Positions 42,200 to 54,400 of a DNA stretch of 64,000 nt are shown here, piece by piece. The stretch comes from Prinia subflava. Taxonomy: Eukaryota > Chordata > Aves > Passeriformes > Cisticolidae. The position numbers were made by a program, and so were the translations under genes. Positions within the stretch are counted from its first letter, which is position 1; each line of letters begins with the position of its first letter. The stretch spans positions 17,837,098-17,901,097 of the forward strand of contig NC_086251.1 in the NCBI RefSeq assembly GCF_021018805.1. The letters are read 5' to 3'. Below the pieces are notes generated by a model, which saw only the letters and a program-made list of their open reading frames with translations, had not been told where the DNA came from and searched no databases.

Positions 42200-45100
42200 G
42201 TACGTGGTGTCCGCGGGCCGCAGGGCTGGGGAGGGACGGAGGAGAGGGGAAAGGGCGGGGGTGAGGCCGCGCTCCGGCGGGGCGGGGGCCCGGCCGTGCC
42301 GCGGTGGCGTTGATGCGGCAGCCGGGGGAGGCCGGGGCAGCCCCGCCGGCTCCGAGCTCGGGGAGGCCGCGGTGCGGCTGCCGCTGAGGCGCTGAGGGCC
42401 GGTGCCGCTGTGGGCTGATGTCGCTGATGTCGCTGAGGGCCGGTGCCGCTGATGCCGCTGATGCCGCTGAGGCGCCGGTGCCGTAGCACGCGTGCGGCTC
42501 CCCGGAGAGCTTCGCTATCTCGAGCGCCGGGCGAATGTGGGAGGGAATTCCCACGTCAAAGTGGAGCACCTTACAAGAGGGGAGGGTTTAATGTTAACGT
42601 GGAATTTATTCTCACTCTTCACTCCCCAGTATAGCTGTTATTGCTTTCATTTAAAAGCGTATCAGCAGTATGCTCCCTGGTCTTCCTTTACTAAGTGATG
42701 CAGGCTCCTTCTGCAAATGTAGTTAGAATCTAGTTTTTTTTTTATACATATGCTACAAACATTAACTCAGTGTTGTGTCCCATCCATTTAGTTTCTTTGC
42801 TTGCTTATTTTGGACAACCTAAATCTGTGCTAGCTTTACTCACTTTTAAAAATCAAGATAAATTTAAAACAGCTGACCAGAAGTATGTTACCTCATGTGG
42901 AGGCTGGGGTTAAGCAACATTTGTGACCTGGCTAAGAGAGAAACCTGGACCTCAGATCAGTTTGTCAAATGATATTTTAAGTTAAATTGTCCATAGTATC
43001 AGTTGGACAAGGACACAGACAGAGGCAGTTTTCAATTCTGTTTGCATTTTGCAGTGATAGAGGAGATAAACAAAAAGTGCCAAGCTCAGACAGTTCTACT
43101 GAGTTCAGCTAATTTGAGAAATGTTAAAAAATGGCAGAGTTCATAGAAGAAAAGTTTGATGAGGATTTAGTTTTGTGAAGCTTGCAAAATGCGTGCTTAT
43201 GTTTTCCATAAAGAGCATTTAAAGTTTGACCAATTTGTCTTCTGTGTTACAGTGATGCTGTCTATCAATAATTTTCATTGATGTTGTTAAAGAACAAACT
43301 ATTAAAGTAAGTGTCCATCCAAGAGTTGATAGTGGATTGTCAGTTATGGAAACCAATTTGCCACAGGCTCAGTGCTTCCCATAAATCTAGGAGTGGGTGT
43401 TGACTTAACAATAATTGACAGATGGATACGATCCTGTCAAGGAAATGAGCACATTTTGATGTCTAATTAGAGTTCAGTGATGGTTTTTTAAGCTTCTGTT
43501 CTTCAGCTGTTAGATGTTATCTTCTTTTCAGGGAAGTGGATGCTGTTGCTAATTGTTTCTGAAAGTGAAATCAAACACCTCCAAATCGATATATACGAGC
43601 TTCTGGGAGAATTGATATCCTGTCCAAATAGTTAAGACCTGTATTGACTGTTGGGGCTCTCCATTGTCCCTCTCTGCAATAGTTTATAGATCTTGCCAAG
43701 CTAGATGGAACAAAGGAGATACTATCAAAAGCAACCTGCTTTGTCTCATTTCTTAGAACGTGGAAAGCAAGGGGGTTACCAGTGACATTGAAGTCAAAGT
43801 AGAAGCATAAGACCTTAAATATTCATAATAGTGAATTTCAAGCAATATAGCAATTTAGCTTTTTCCACACTCTCTGGATCCAAGAAATAGCAGAAGGCTT
43901 TCTGTTTTTATTTTGCAGTTTATAAAAGACTTGACTAAAATCTTCAAATAATTTTGTACATGAGATTTTTTATGTTCTTTGGTGATATTGGCATTTTTTT
44001 TCAAGTACTTCTGCCACCATCCTTCTACTTTGTTGCCTAATCACATATTCTTCTCTTTTCCTGCAGAATCCCTAAATCCTACAATAAATAACTCTGGTTT
44101 TTAAAATCTCACAGCTAAGCCAGGCACATCCAAATACTAGTAAGTTTGTTGGGTTGTTGATTGCATGTCTGTTTCATTGAGTACATTTCCATTGAAGCTT
44201 CAAGGTTCCTTCTCCCACATTACTCAGAGGCTCAGTCTGGTGTTGTGGGATCCCTCACCTGTTTCTGGTTTTTTTTTTTGTACAGAAAAAAAGTACTCAA
44301 ACTTTGAACAGCAAAGTTATCAGTCATCAGTGCCAGTACAACAAATATTGTAAATATGATTTGTAGAAATGAGCTTGTAGGTCTTCAAAGTGCTAGAGTG
44401 GTAGAGTAATATAGCAAGATAGTTCTTTAAGTTCAACAAAAATTCAAAATAGTGGAAAGAACCTATTTATTTTTCTATCAGGATCTCATTTATGAGAAGC
44501 AGCTTGATACAGATTTAGAGCCCTGGTTCCCAAATGCCAAATTTTTTTTTTCTGTTTTCTTCTTATTCACTACTGGGAGCTAGGCTGGGAAGCCAGTGTG
44601 ACTTTTAAATGGGGAGAGGTTGGAAAACAAACTCTGTCTGTATTTGATTTTTTTTTTAAGTCTTCCTACAGATACAAGGTGTGATAGATGAACACACAAC
44701 AAACTGTTGTCTACTAATTCTCAGTTCCTTTATCAGGAGCTAGGACAAACAGTCAAAGTTATTCTTCTAGACAAAAAGAACATTCACCCCTCTCCCTCCT
44801 TTTTTTCTTCAATTTCTGTATCAGTGACATGGCAAGGAATTGAAAGCAAATGTTTCACCTATTACAGTAAAGGCACATGGCTGTAAGCATATAGCTGTAA
44901 TTCTTCATATCTGTTAATTAATTTATGACACATTGACCAGGCTAGGTAGGAGCAGAAAAAAATGTTATCTCTTATTTGCTCCAGAACAGGTAAGGTGGTA
45001 CAGTAATTGTTCTGTGCAGCGGACATATATCTCAGTTGTACTTCTTTAGGGGGGTTCTTTATAAAGGAGGCTGCAAGGGTCCAACCCACTTCATCTGTGG

Positions 45101-45323
45101 TACAGCTGTTAAAACAAGGACAAAAAAAGATATTTAAGACTCAAAATAATCTCTTACAATGCTCTGCTTTTGTTGTCAGAGCAAAAGCGCTGTTAAAAGT
45201 ACTCCCTTAACGAGTCTGATTCAGTACTGCCTTAATACTAATTCTAAATGGGAGAAGATAAAATTTCTTGACTTGTTTTAGACAAGAAAAGCGAATGAAA
45301 CTGTTATATTCCTCTGTTTACAG
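42200..45323 (+). other. CHID1: CHID1 intron 1 (inferred)
   Basis: About 3.1 kb between the putative non-coding exon and the first coding exon. The first 300 bp is still CpG island; the rest is AT-rich with T-runs near 42735 and 44270. No further repeat was recognised. Confidence 0.55.
42381..42484. repeat. 9-bp tandem repeat CGCTGATGY in CpG island
   Basis: Five copies close to GCTGATG(T/C)C (three in the second half alternating CCGCTGATG), nested in two copies of a longer unit containing CTGAGGGCCGGTGCCGCTG. It is probably within CHID1 intron 1. It makes open frames in several phases that should not be read as coding. Confidence 0.75.
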
Positions 45324-45490
45324 AGATTTGAACCCTTATGTTTTAAGGAGAAGAGAAACTTGATATGGGGAAAAAAACCATGAGGCTTCTCTGTGCTTCA
45401 CTTTCTCTGGCCGTGATATGCTGGCTAGCTGAAGGTACCCTGTCAAAAACAGATGCAAAGAAAGGTGCTACAAAAAAACTGGAGGAAAAG
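45324..45490 (+). CDS. CHID1: CHID1 exon 2: 5' UTR end, start codon, signal peptide
   Basis: An exon after TTTACAG at 45317-45323; coding from ATG 45380 gives 37 codons: MRLLCASLSLAVICWLAEG (signal peptide) then TLSKTDAKKGATKKLEEK. Donor is GAAAAG|GTAAAG. An in-frame ATG five codons earlier (45365, G at -3 and +4) would add MGKKT. The nearest upstream in-frame stop is TAA at 45344. I chose 45380 because it matches the human N-terminus (MRTL...) and has A at -3. Confidence 0.9.
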
Positions 45491-48400
45491 GTAAAGGAAA
45501 TAACTGAAATTCTTATCTAACATGTGCAGTGAACTAATTGAACTTTGGTAAATGGCCTCTGCCTCTGTAAAACAGTGTTAATGCGTTTCCGCTGAAGCCT
45601 ATACTCACAGATAAAACTTGAAACTGTCCTTTCCTTCAGCTTTGCTGTGTGTCACAAATAGTTCACTTCTTGAAACATATGATGTAGACTTCTGGAGCTT
45701 TATCCTCTCTGCAAGTTGCAGAAGCAGGAAGTTTTTGTCCCCTCGGGGAACACCCTTCCATCCCTTTGGAAAACAGGGTGGGGAACAGTAGTTTGGGCCA
45801 AGAGCTCTAGGTCATTTACTGGTGGAATGGAGCCCTGCCAGTGGGAAGGCTGTACCCTTTTGAAAGAGTTTGAAGAGCCTTCTAACCAGTAGTTCTTTTG
45901 CAGGCAGGAATGATTCAGAGGCCCACAATAATCAGAGCAAGCAGAGCCAGCATGCTGATGAAGTCTTTCATCACTTGCTGAGCATGTTATTGTTTCCTGT
46001 CATTATGCATATATACATCTGTCACTGTTTGTTTTACTTGCTCAACATCTACCAGGAACCAAATCTCATCTGCAGGTAGTGAGGGTAATAGAAAGTGTTA
46101 AGGCAGGCCATATCCCTAAATTCCTTACACTGAATCAATAGATGGCTTCTACATACCCACCATGCACTTCTTATTAGATCTTCTCATTCTGTTTTTATCT
46201 GCTGGGTCAGTTGAAGCATCTTCCCTAAAGAAGAGTGTTTAAAATCTTGACCTTGAGTAACCACAATGCAGCATTCTCAGACTAAAATATATCCAGTTTA
46301 AAAGCTGTCTTCTAATTCGTGGTTAAGAACTCCTAACCCCTTTTTGTTATTTTTGGGGTAACATGACAGAAAGTACTGACTAGAAAACAGAGCACCACCA
46401 GCTGTCATAAATTATGTTCTTTACTGTTATAATGTCTTAGGTTTGGGTTTTTGTTTATCTGCTTTTTATCTTCCAAACAAGGCTTTGATGATGACAAATC
46501 ATTTCTGAGGACTTGTGTGTTTCAGTTCCAAATCAAAGTGCTCTGCATCATTTAAAAGGAGTGCTCAGAGTTTAATGAAGTGATTTGTTTTGCTGTTGTT
46601 TTTAAAGTCTGCTGCCATTGAAAGTGGCTGTTTCATATAGCTTGTTCTAATAACTGTCTTCTTTCCACAGAAGCTGCATTCTGATAAAAGTGTTCAGGAC
46701 CGGGGATTGGTAGTTGTGGATCCAAAAGCCAAGGATATTATACTGGAACATAAAAGTTATTGCTCCAAGAACGTGAAGGAACGACATTTCTCAGGAGATG
46801 TTCTGGGATATATTACTCCTGTAAGTTGATAAAATGAATAAAATTTGTGCTTTGAATGAATATGCAGCAGACTGTGCTAAACTGCAAGTCTGCATCCCTG
46901 CTCTAAAAGTATTTTTATGTTAATGGAGGCTGCTGGTCAAATACAGTCAAATAGCCAGAGAAGTATTTGACACTTGACTTGGGGTTCAGGTGGTCTCAAA
47001 CCCTGTTCTCTCATTTCTCTTGGAGGCTGTCTAGGTCACATTGTTTTTCTTCTCCCTGGTGCTGGGCAATACACTTAGAGCAGGCACTGGGTGTGCAGCT
47101 GCAGTGGGAGCTGCAGGTTGGGCCTGGGTGGGAGTCCCAGGCAAGGGAACGTGCCCTGGTGCTCACTCTTCAGACAGCAAAGGGCACAGGGACCTGTGGC
47201 ACTGGCCAGGGGACCGGACACTGGGACACAGCAGGAGCCAGGGGCTCAGCAGAAAGACCCCAGACTATCACAGGCATGGAGGGTACAAAGCCTGGGGATT
47301 CCTCTGTTGAGAGTCCCTCCCTAGAGGCACCAGCTCGAGCTGTTTGTGTGTTACTGCCCCATGATTAAATTGCTTTAAAGATCCACATGTCTGAGACACT
47401 GCCGTGGGAAAGCCAGGGCTGAGCTGCTAAGGAAACCCTGTCTGAGTGTGTGTGGGGTGGGCAGGGGGCCAGGAGGGGCACCCGTGGGGTCACTGGAGTC
47501 ACCCTCACCAGTTACAGCTTGGAGTGGTGGGAGTGTGACTGCCAGAGTGGCTCCTGGATGGTCAGGCAGGGAAGCTGCCTTAATGCTGGTTTTAACAGGG
47601 ATGAGAGTATTCTCCTGTCAGTGGTGACTCAGGTGAAGTTGCAGAGAAGTCAGAACAGGAGGGCTGCAACTCGAACCTGCTAAATCAACAGTAACAATTG
47701 TATGCTGCCGTAAAACTGATGTCTTTTGCTATCCTGTCTCCTTTAAAGCATTTTTTTCTTGAATGATAACATTTCTTCTTTTTTAGAGGACACTTTTTCA
47801 CTTGTTTTTGTGTTACACTGCTCAAAAGACAAATGGGTGCCCTATAAATTTTCACCTTTCTCAAGTTTTCTTGAACATAAATTCAGAGTCTATAAAACTG
47901 TGTGGGAATCTACAAGCAAGTTGCTGTAGGTGAATTAGCACAACTTGAAGATTGCCTTTCATGTAGCTATCAGAGCTTCCAGAGTACTTTCTTATTTAAA
48001 TGAAAGCAATATCCCAGAAGGTTTCCTCAAATGAATGAATTGGTATGATGATTATATTTCTGGTAAAGAGTTTAAATTGGTCAAAAGTGAAGTGAGCTGT
48101 ATATCTTGCTTCTGAGTCTTTCATTTTTTTTTTCTCTCCTTTGTTTTTCAAGTGGAACAACCATGGCTATGACATTGCTAAAGTATTTGGAAACAAGTTT
48201 ACACTAATCTCCCCAGTTTGGTTACAAGTGAAAAGGAGAGGGAAGGAAAGGTTCCAGTTCACTGGGCTCCACGATGCTGATCAAGGTGTTAATTTCTTTT
48301 TCTTTGAATATGAATTGCAATATTGTTGTGGACTAGGTAGCTTTGGTGTACTAGATGGGTTTTGCTGGCTCTGCCTCATGGTGAAGCAGTTTCATCCATT

Positions 48401-51400
48401 CCATTTTTCTGGGTTTCCTTCAGAGTGAACTTCTTTCTGTCCCCACCTGCTTTCACATGTGTACATAGTGTATTTGTCAAAAATGTAAGTAGGAAGATTG
48501 GCTTTTCCTCCATGCTGTCCACAAAGCCCCTCTTAAAAAGGAAAGGGCAAAGAACCTGTACAGGGAAAACCAGTCTTTGGTGTTGCACTGTGCAGTTGTT
48601 TACCTGTTGTGGGTTTGGGTTTTTTTTCTTTACAAAAACCTTCAGGCAAATTTGTTTTAGAAAGGGAAGATAAATTTAATTTGAAGAGATTTTTTTCCCT
48701 TCATTGCAAGGAAAGTGGCAGCAAGTTTAAATTTCAGCTAGTATGTACTAGTTCATGGTTTCAAAGTTAATTGAAGATGAAATTTCATTTGAAATAGCTG
48801 TAATTCTTACCGTGTTAGTGCCTACTAACAAATTCATCCTAGTGCCGTGACTGCCATGTGGAGTGGATGGGACACTTTAAAGAACCATCTGAAAAAGTCA
48901 AACATTCCTCCCAGGTGATGCCTGGTGTCTGCAGAAGTGTTGTTCTGTTTAGGCGCTGGGGCAGCTTCCGTAGTGAGGCAGAACCCAGCAGGGAGGGGCT
49001 GCGTAGGGACTGTTGTAAGGCTGCAGTGAATGCTGTGGGGCAGGTTCATGGCTTCAGATTCTCTGCATCCCAGGATATTCTGTCTGGGTGGAGTATGAGC
49101 TGCTAGTCTGTGGCAGGAAGATGTGTATCATGAAACTACGCTGCATCATTTGAAGAATGCTTGAAAATATGTTGTCATTGTCAACATCATTTATATTTTA
49201 TCAGCTCTCTTACTTGATACTGTTTGACAGGCTGGATGAAAGATGTGAGGAAAACCTCCAAAAACATCAAAATAGGTGAGCCTCTGGTTTATGTTTGCTT
49301 GCTTTTTATCTTCTTTAGCTGCTAGGAGAGGAAAGGAAGGCTTTCTTCCAGGTCTGTATAGGAGGAAGGAAGATTACCTTAGCACAGCTGTGTAAAGAAG
49401 ATGTCTAAGAACAAAAATTAAAGCAGTTAACTGTAGATGGTTAAGTAACTGAAGTGTTGACCCTCTTGATGCCTTTATGTTTTGCCTTAGCTTCTTATCC
49501 CTGAATAAATCCTGGGTTACAGTGCCCCCCCTGGAGGGATACTGGTATGTAACACTGTGTGCCTCCCTGGGGAAAGAAGTCTTCATACTTGTTGCTTGGG
49601 GTTCTGTGAAGTTAAAAAGAAAAAAAAACCAACCCAAATCTGAGTCAGTCAGTCAGGCTTTCCTGCATGACAGTAGAAAAGTCCTGCTTTGTCTCTCCTC
49701 CCCTTGAAGCTGGGAACTCATGGGATGTGCTGCAGTGTGTGTCTCTAGGGAAAATGGCAAACACTGCTGGGGAGATTCTGCTGTGCTAGACTTCTTACAT
49801 TTGTCTATAGCAAGAATAGCCGTGGAACTGTGAAATGCTTCTTGATTCAGAAGGGAGTATGAAATTTGAAATGAATTAGAAAAACTGAATGCTCAGTCAG
49901 ACATTTTAATGTACTTCAGCTGCCAGAGGATGAAGCCTTTGAAATCTATCTATACTCTTCTAAAGCACTCTTTTACAACTATGGTAGTTAGGAGGGGCTT
50001 AGACATAGCTCCATAAAGTCCATTGCCTTTTCCTGTGGGCCTGATTGTCACCTGTTCCAACAGCAGTTTTCCTGTCTATGTTTTTAGTGTTTTGTGTTTT
50101 TAGAAAAAGATATTACACAAGATCAAGTAAACTTTTTTTTCCGTAAGTAAAAATTTGTCTTAGGGCCTTGAGTTGAGTAGAAGAGTGAAGTAATATAGGG
50201 CTGTGTATTGAGTAAATTGGAGTTTGAGGTGAACTTTTCTACCTCATTATTGTGGTAGAAGAGATGCACAACTTAAAGATTGGTATCTTGAGTTGCTGGT
50301 TTAGGACTCTACTTGAGGCCTAAGTGGAAGTTCAATTAAGATGATTCAATCAAATGAAGGTATCTTCTCTTAAAACTTGTGTCAGTGCTGATCATTAACT
50401 AAACTTAAAATGAAGAATATTCTACAGTGTCATTTTATCTATTCTGCTGAAGTTGGTCAGAGTGAAAAAGCAATGATCTCAGTCATGGGATATGATTTTT
50501 AGTAGCATCTCTACTTCTATCTGCTGTATTCTATTTCTGCAGAAACATTCCAGTGTAGATATTAAATTGTTAATTTTCACTACTGATTGACAACTTTGCC
50601 TGGTAGTGCCTCGAATTTTGTTTGATGGCTGGACTTACCAAGACTTTGAGAGTGTTTTTGGCAGTGAAGATGAGATAGAGGAGCTTTCCAAGAACATGGT
50701 TCTGCTAGCAAAGGTAAAAAAACTATTTATGATGCTTATAAAATAGTGTGAGATGATACTTGATTCCTTTTGTAATAGATGTTTTCTCATTTCTCTTGAT
50801 TTTGTATTCTACAGAATAAAATTTGCTCAAAACAATAATGAGGCAGGGTTTTTAACAATGAATCTTAGTATTTGTCCAGTTCCTGTAAAATATGAAATGT
50901 TGCAACACCTAAGTGCAGGTGACTACGAGTCTCATGTGAGACTACATCAGTCTGATCAACATAACCTTGTTGTCATTGGAAGCTGTACTTGTGATTTTTG
51001 CCTGCTTTGAGTTTCTTCTACATTTCTATTAAAAATGTAATTATTGAGCTGTGGCTAAACTGCTCAGTAGTATTTTCTTATAGGCAGAAAAAGGGTCATG
51101 AGTGCAATGAGTGCTGTTTTCTGTACAGGAATACATTCAGGCTCAGTGTGGTAAAACTAAGGAGCCACTTTTAATACCAAGAATCACTTGCTGTGTTACT
51201 GAACAGTTTTGGTCAGGTCTGATCAACCAGTTTCCTCAAAATGTTAAGAAACTTTCCCTGATATACAAGTAAAAGTGTGTCAAATTATTAGCTTGACAAC
51301 CACCTTTCATTAGTGTCTGAACTTTCCTAATACAATATTGGTTTATTCTATAAGAGTAGATATCATGGATAACTAACAGAGATTTTCAACTTTTGCTTGT

Positions 51401-54400
51401 TTGTGTTTGTTAAATTATTTAAGTTTCTCTTGGACCTCTCCATGAAATGCTGTGTTGAAGATGAATCTGGTGTAAGAAAATTATCTGTATATTCAATCTG
51501 TAATAGTACAAGGAGAATAACTGCATGATCATTAACTGGGTGTTTTTGACAATTCTCTTCATTTAGAATGAAAATTTTGATGGTTTTGTAGTTGAAGTTT
51601 GGAGTCAGCTGGGAAATCAAAAGCAAACGTGAGTATAAATCTCTAGGATGCAATTCCTAAAAATCAGCTCCTTTAAAGCGTCCTTTTAATTTATCCATGT
51701 TGATTTGAATATGTCTTTATAAATAAATACACTAAATTCTAGAACAACTAAATGTTGTTCTGCTTGTCTTACAATGAAGTAGAAGGGTTTACCTCACTCC
51801 ACATGAGATCAAAGATTAGCTAATAATCTTCACAGTGGGTTTGGCCACTTAGGCCACGTCAGTCTTTCATACTTAGTTTTGCACGATGTACGAGGCTGTA
51901 GAGGGTACCTCGGTTGCACACTCACTCCCGTGTTGGCACTGGCCTTTATCATAACATTGTCTGCTTTAGGTTACTGGTGAGCCTTGGAACAATGGGATAC
52001 TTTCAAGAGCTAAGGCAGATGTCAAACTTCTGCTTCATGAGGGAAAGGCAGAATATGGTGGTGAAATTAATGATTCAGTGCAGGAATCTGAAGATTTGTG
52101 TTAGTTTCTCAGGAAATTCAGGCATCCATTTCTCTAAAGCACGTTTCTTACAGATTTCTGCTGCCTAAAATGTCTGGGGGATAATACCTTCAAGAAAGCT
52201 GCACAGAATGCAGAGTTCATTATGCTTTTACCTTTCAAAAAATGTTTATATCAGGTTATTCTGGTTAGAACAAATGTTGCTGACTGATGGCATATATTAG
52301 TTACTTCATGAACCGAGTGTACTATTAACAGTCCTACCTTTTCCCTATAAAATTAATACCTGGGAACAAAAAATTGAAACTGCAGAATCTTTTTAGCTTT
52401 GTAAAGGGCTCCATCAATTGCCCTTCAATGAGTAATCCTTTAGCTATATGCTCTTTCTTATCATTAGGTCACTTGCCAGTTGTTCCTAAGAGCTTATCTG
52501 TATCCTGAGCTCTGAACCTAGTGCAGTGTCTTAATAAGGTAGCCGAGAAGGTGACTGAAGCAATTAGTAATTGCCAGTCAGAATTGGGTGGCAGTGGTCA
52601 TTTTGTTTACTGTGCTTACAGTATTTAAGTAAAATCAATAGTTTTCCTGTTAGTTAACATAGATATAAGACTATTTAATTGTCATTGTAAGACTTACTGA
52701 AGATAATTTTAAACACACTGGCATGAAAGTGTTGTATTGTAATTGAAACACATGAGCAAAGCATACTTTTCTATTAGCTCCAGTGTGAGTTTATTTGTGA
52801 TGTGGTAAAAATACTGCTCTCTGCCAAGAGTAATGTTGGTTTAAAACAGTTTTGGTTTAAAACAGTGTTGTTTCACATAATCACAGAATCAGCTGAGTTG
52901 GAAGGGATCCACAAGGATCACCAAGTCCAGCTCCTGTCCCTGCCCAGCACCATCCCCAAGAGTTAAGCCACGTTCCCAAGTGTGTTGTCCAAAGGCTTCC
53001 TGAACTGTCACAGCCCAAGTGCCCTCAGCCACTCCTCTCATGGCTTCCCCTCAAGGCCCTTCCCCATCCTCATGGCCTCCTTTGGACCCTCTCTAACAGC
53101 TTCATGTCATTTTTGTGTTGTGGCACCCAGAGCTGCCCCAGCACTGGAGGTGAGGCTGCCCCAGCTCAGAGCACAGGGGACAATCCCCTCCCTTGCCCGG
53201 CTGTGACGCTGTGCCTGGTGGCCCCCCAGGACAGGGCTGGCCCTCCTGGCTGCAGGGCACTGCTGGCTCACATCCAGCTTCCCACAGACCAGGACCCCCA
53301 GGGCCCTTTGCACAGCACAGTTTATCTAACTGTGTGCTGGACATTCTGTCCAGAAGGACTCCACGAGAAACAGTGTTTGTACTAGACAAGATGTTGTTTA
53401 GTTGCCTCAGCCTTCAGTTACCTGAGTGTTATTTAGGTGAAGCACCGCTTCCATTCACTGTCTGTCTGTTACTGATAGAAAGGAGTGGGTAGTATTTTCC
53501 ATAACTTCTGAAAAGGAAAGGTTTATTCTCACACTGTGTAATGGTAACTGGATCCTTTTCTCTGAGCCAGAATGTGTAATCGTATGTGGCCACTGTGAAC
53601 AACACTTCAGGATTATCCTAACTTAAATGTGAGATGGTTTGTCACAAAAGCATAAAGGGAAATAAAAGTTAGGAACTGCAGGTTTTCTTTCATTTCAAGA
53701 CTGATCTAAGTGCTTCATTACAAACTCACTAGTGGTTTTTTCCTCCTTTTATTGCCATGTCCCTGGAAATGATTAGAGTGTTTAAGTTGCACGGTGCCTT
53801 GGGTTGGGCTTGCAGCATTCTGAATGATGCCAGTTGAGACAGAAAGCTGAAGCTGGGCTCAGTGTGCAGTTACAGTTGTTTTGTGAGTGTAGGAGACTCA
53901 CGTCACTACATGAAAATTTTGTCTCATGATGCTTCTAAGTTGTGGGACTGGTGTCTTCATTTTGAGATTAAGTGTGTTTTCTTACCACAGGCTTTGAAGC
54001 TTGATGGCTTGGCTATCCAGTGCCCCAGGAGTTTTCTGTAATAATGGTTTTTGGAGGGAACAGCTTCTTAGAACAGATCTTAACGGGAAAAATTAAGTGA
54101 ATTTATTACCTTGGCCTGTATTTTTAGTGCACTTTGAGTGCTGTTACTTTGGGATCAGGTAATTTCATTTTGAGTAGCAGAGCAGCGTTTTTTCTGGCTT
54201 GTTCCTGTAAGACGAGTTGGAGCAGCGCAATGCCTCTTTTAGCCCACAGTGTGGCAGTGTTGTAACGTGAGTCACACCTGATCTTTCCTCAGTTTGTGTC
54301 TTTCCAAAGTGGCAAACAGCGGTAGTAACTCATGTTCTTAACCTTGGAAGGGTGGGGATTAGTTCGCAGGAGATGTCAGCACAGAGCCTTTGGAGAGGTG

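Larger units (their letters stand above)
42000..42500. promoter_or_regulatory. CHID1: CpG island promoter of CHID1
   Basis: GC- and CpG-dense block about 3 kb upstream of the first CHID1 coding exon, carrying YY1, GC-box and ETS-like motifs within 90 bp and no TATA box. It is assigned to CHID1 by position and orientation. A non-coding exon 1 in it would need a donor; GCGGGCG|GTACGT at 42199/42200 is a good candidate. Confidence 0.8.

Noticed and set aside
41994..42569. 191- and 163-codon minus-strand open frames in the CHID1 CpG island
   Set aside because: Same GC-richness effect plus the 9-bp repeat, which yields simple GIS/DIS-type peptide repeats. No recognisable domain.
46967..47368. 133-codon frame in the GC-rich block of CHID1 intron 3
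   Set aside because: Three plus-strand frames are open together. Composition follows local GC content and no splice links to CHID1 are required.
47080..47580. GC-rich block as a possible CR1 or retrogene
   Set aside because: None of the CR1 consensus blocks seen in the other copies is present, and no gene family was recognised.
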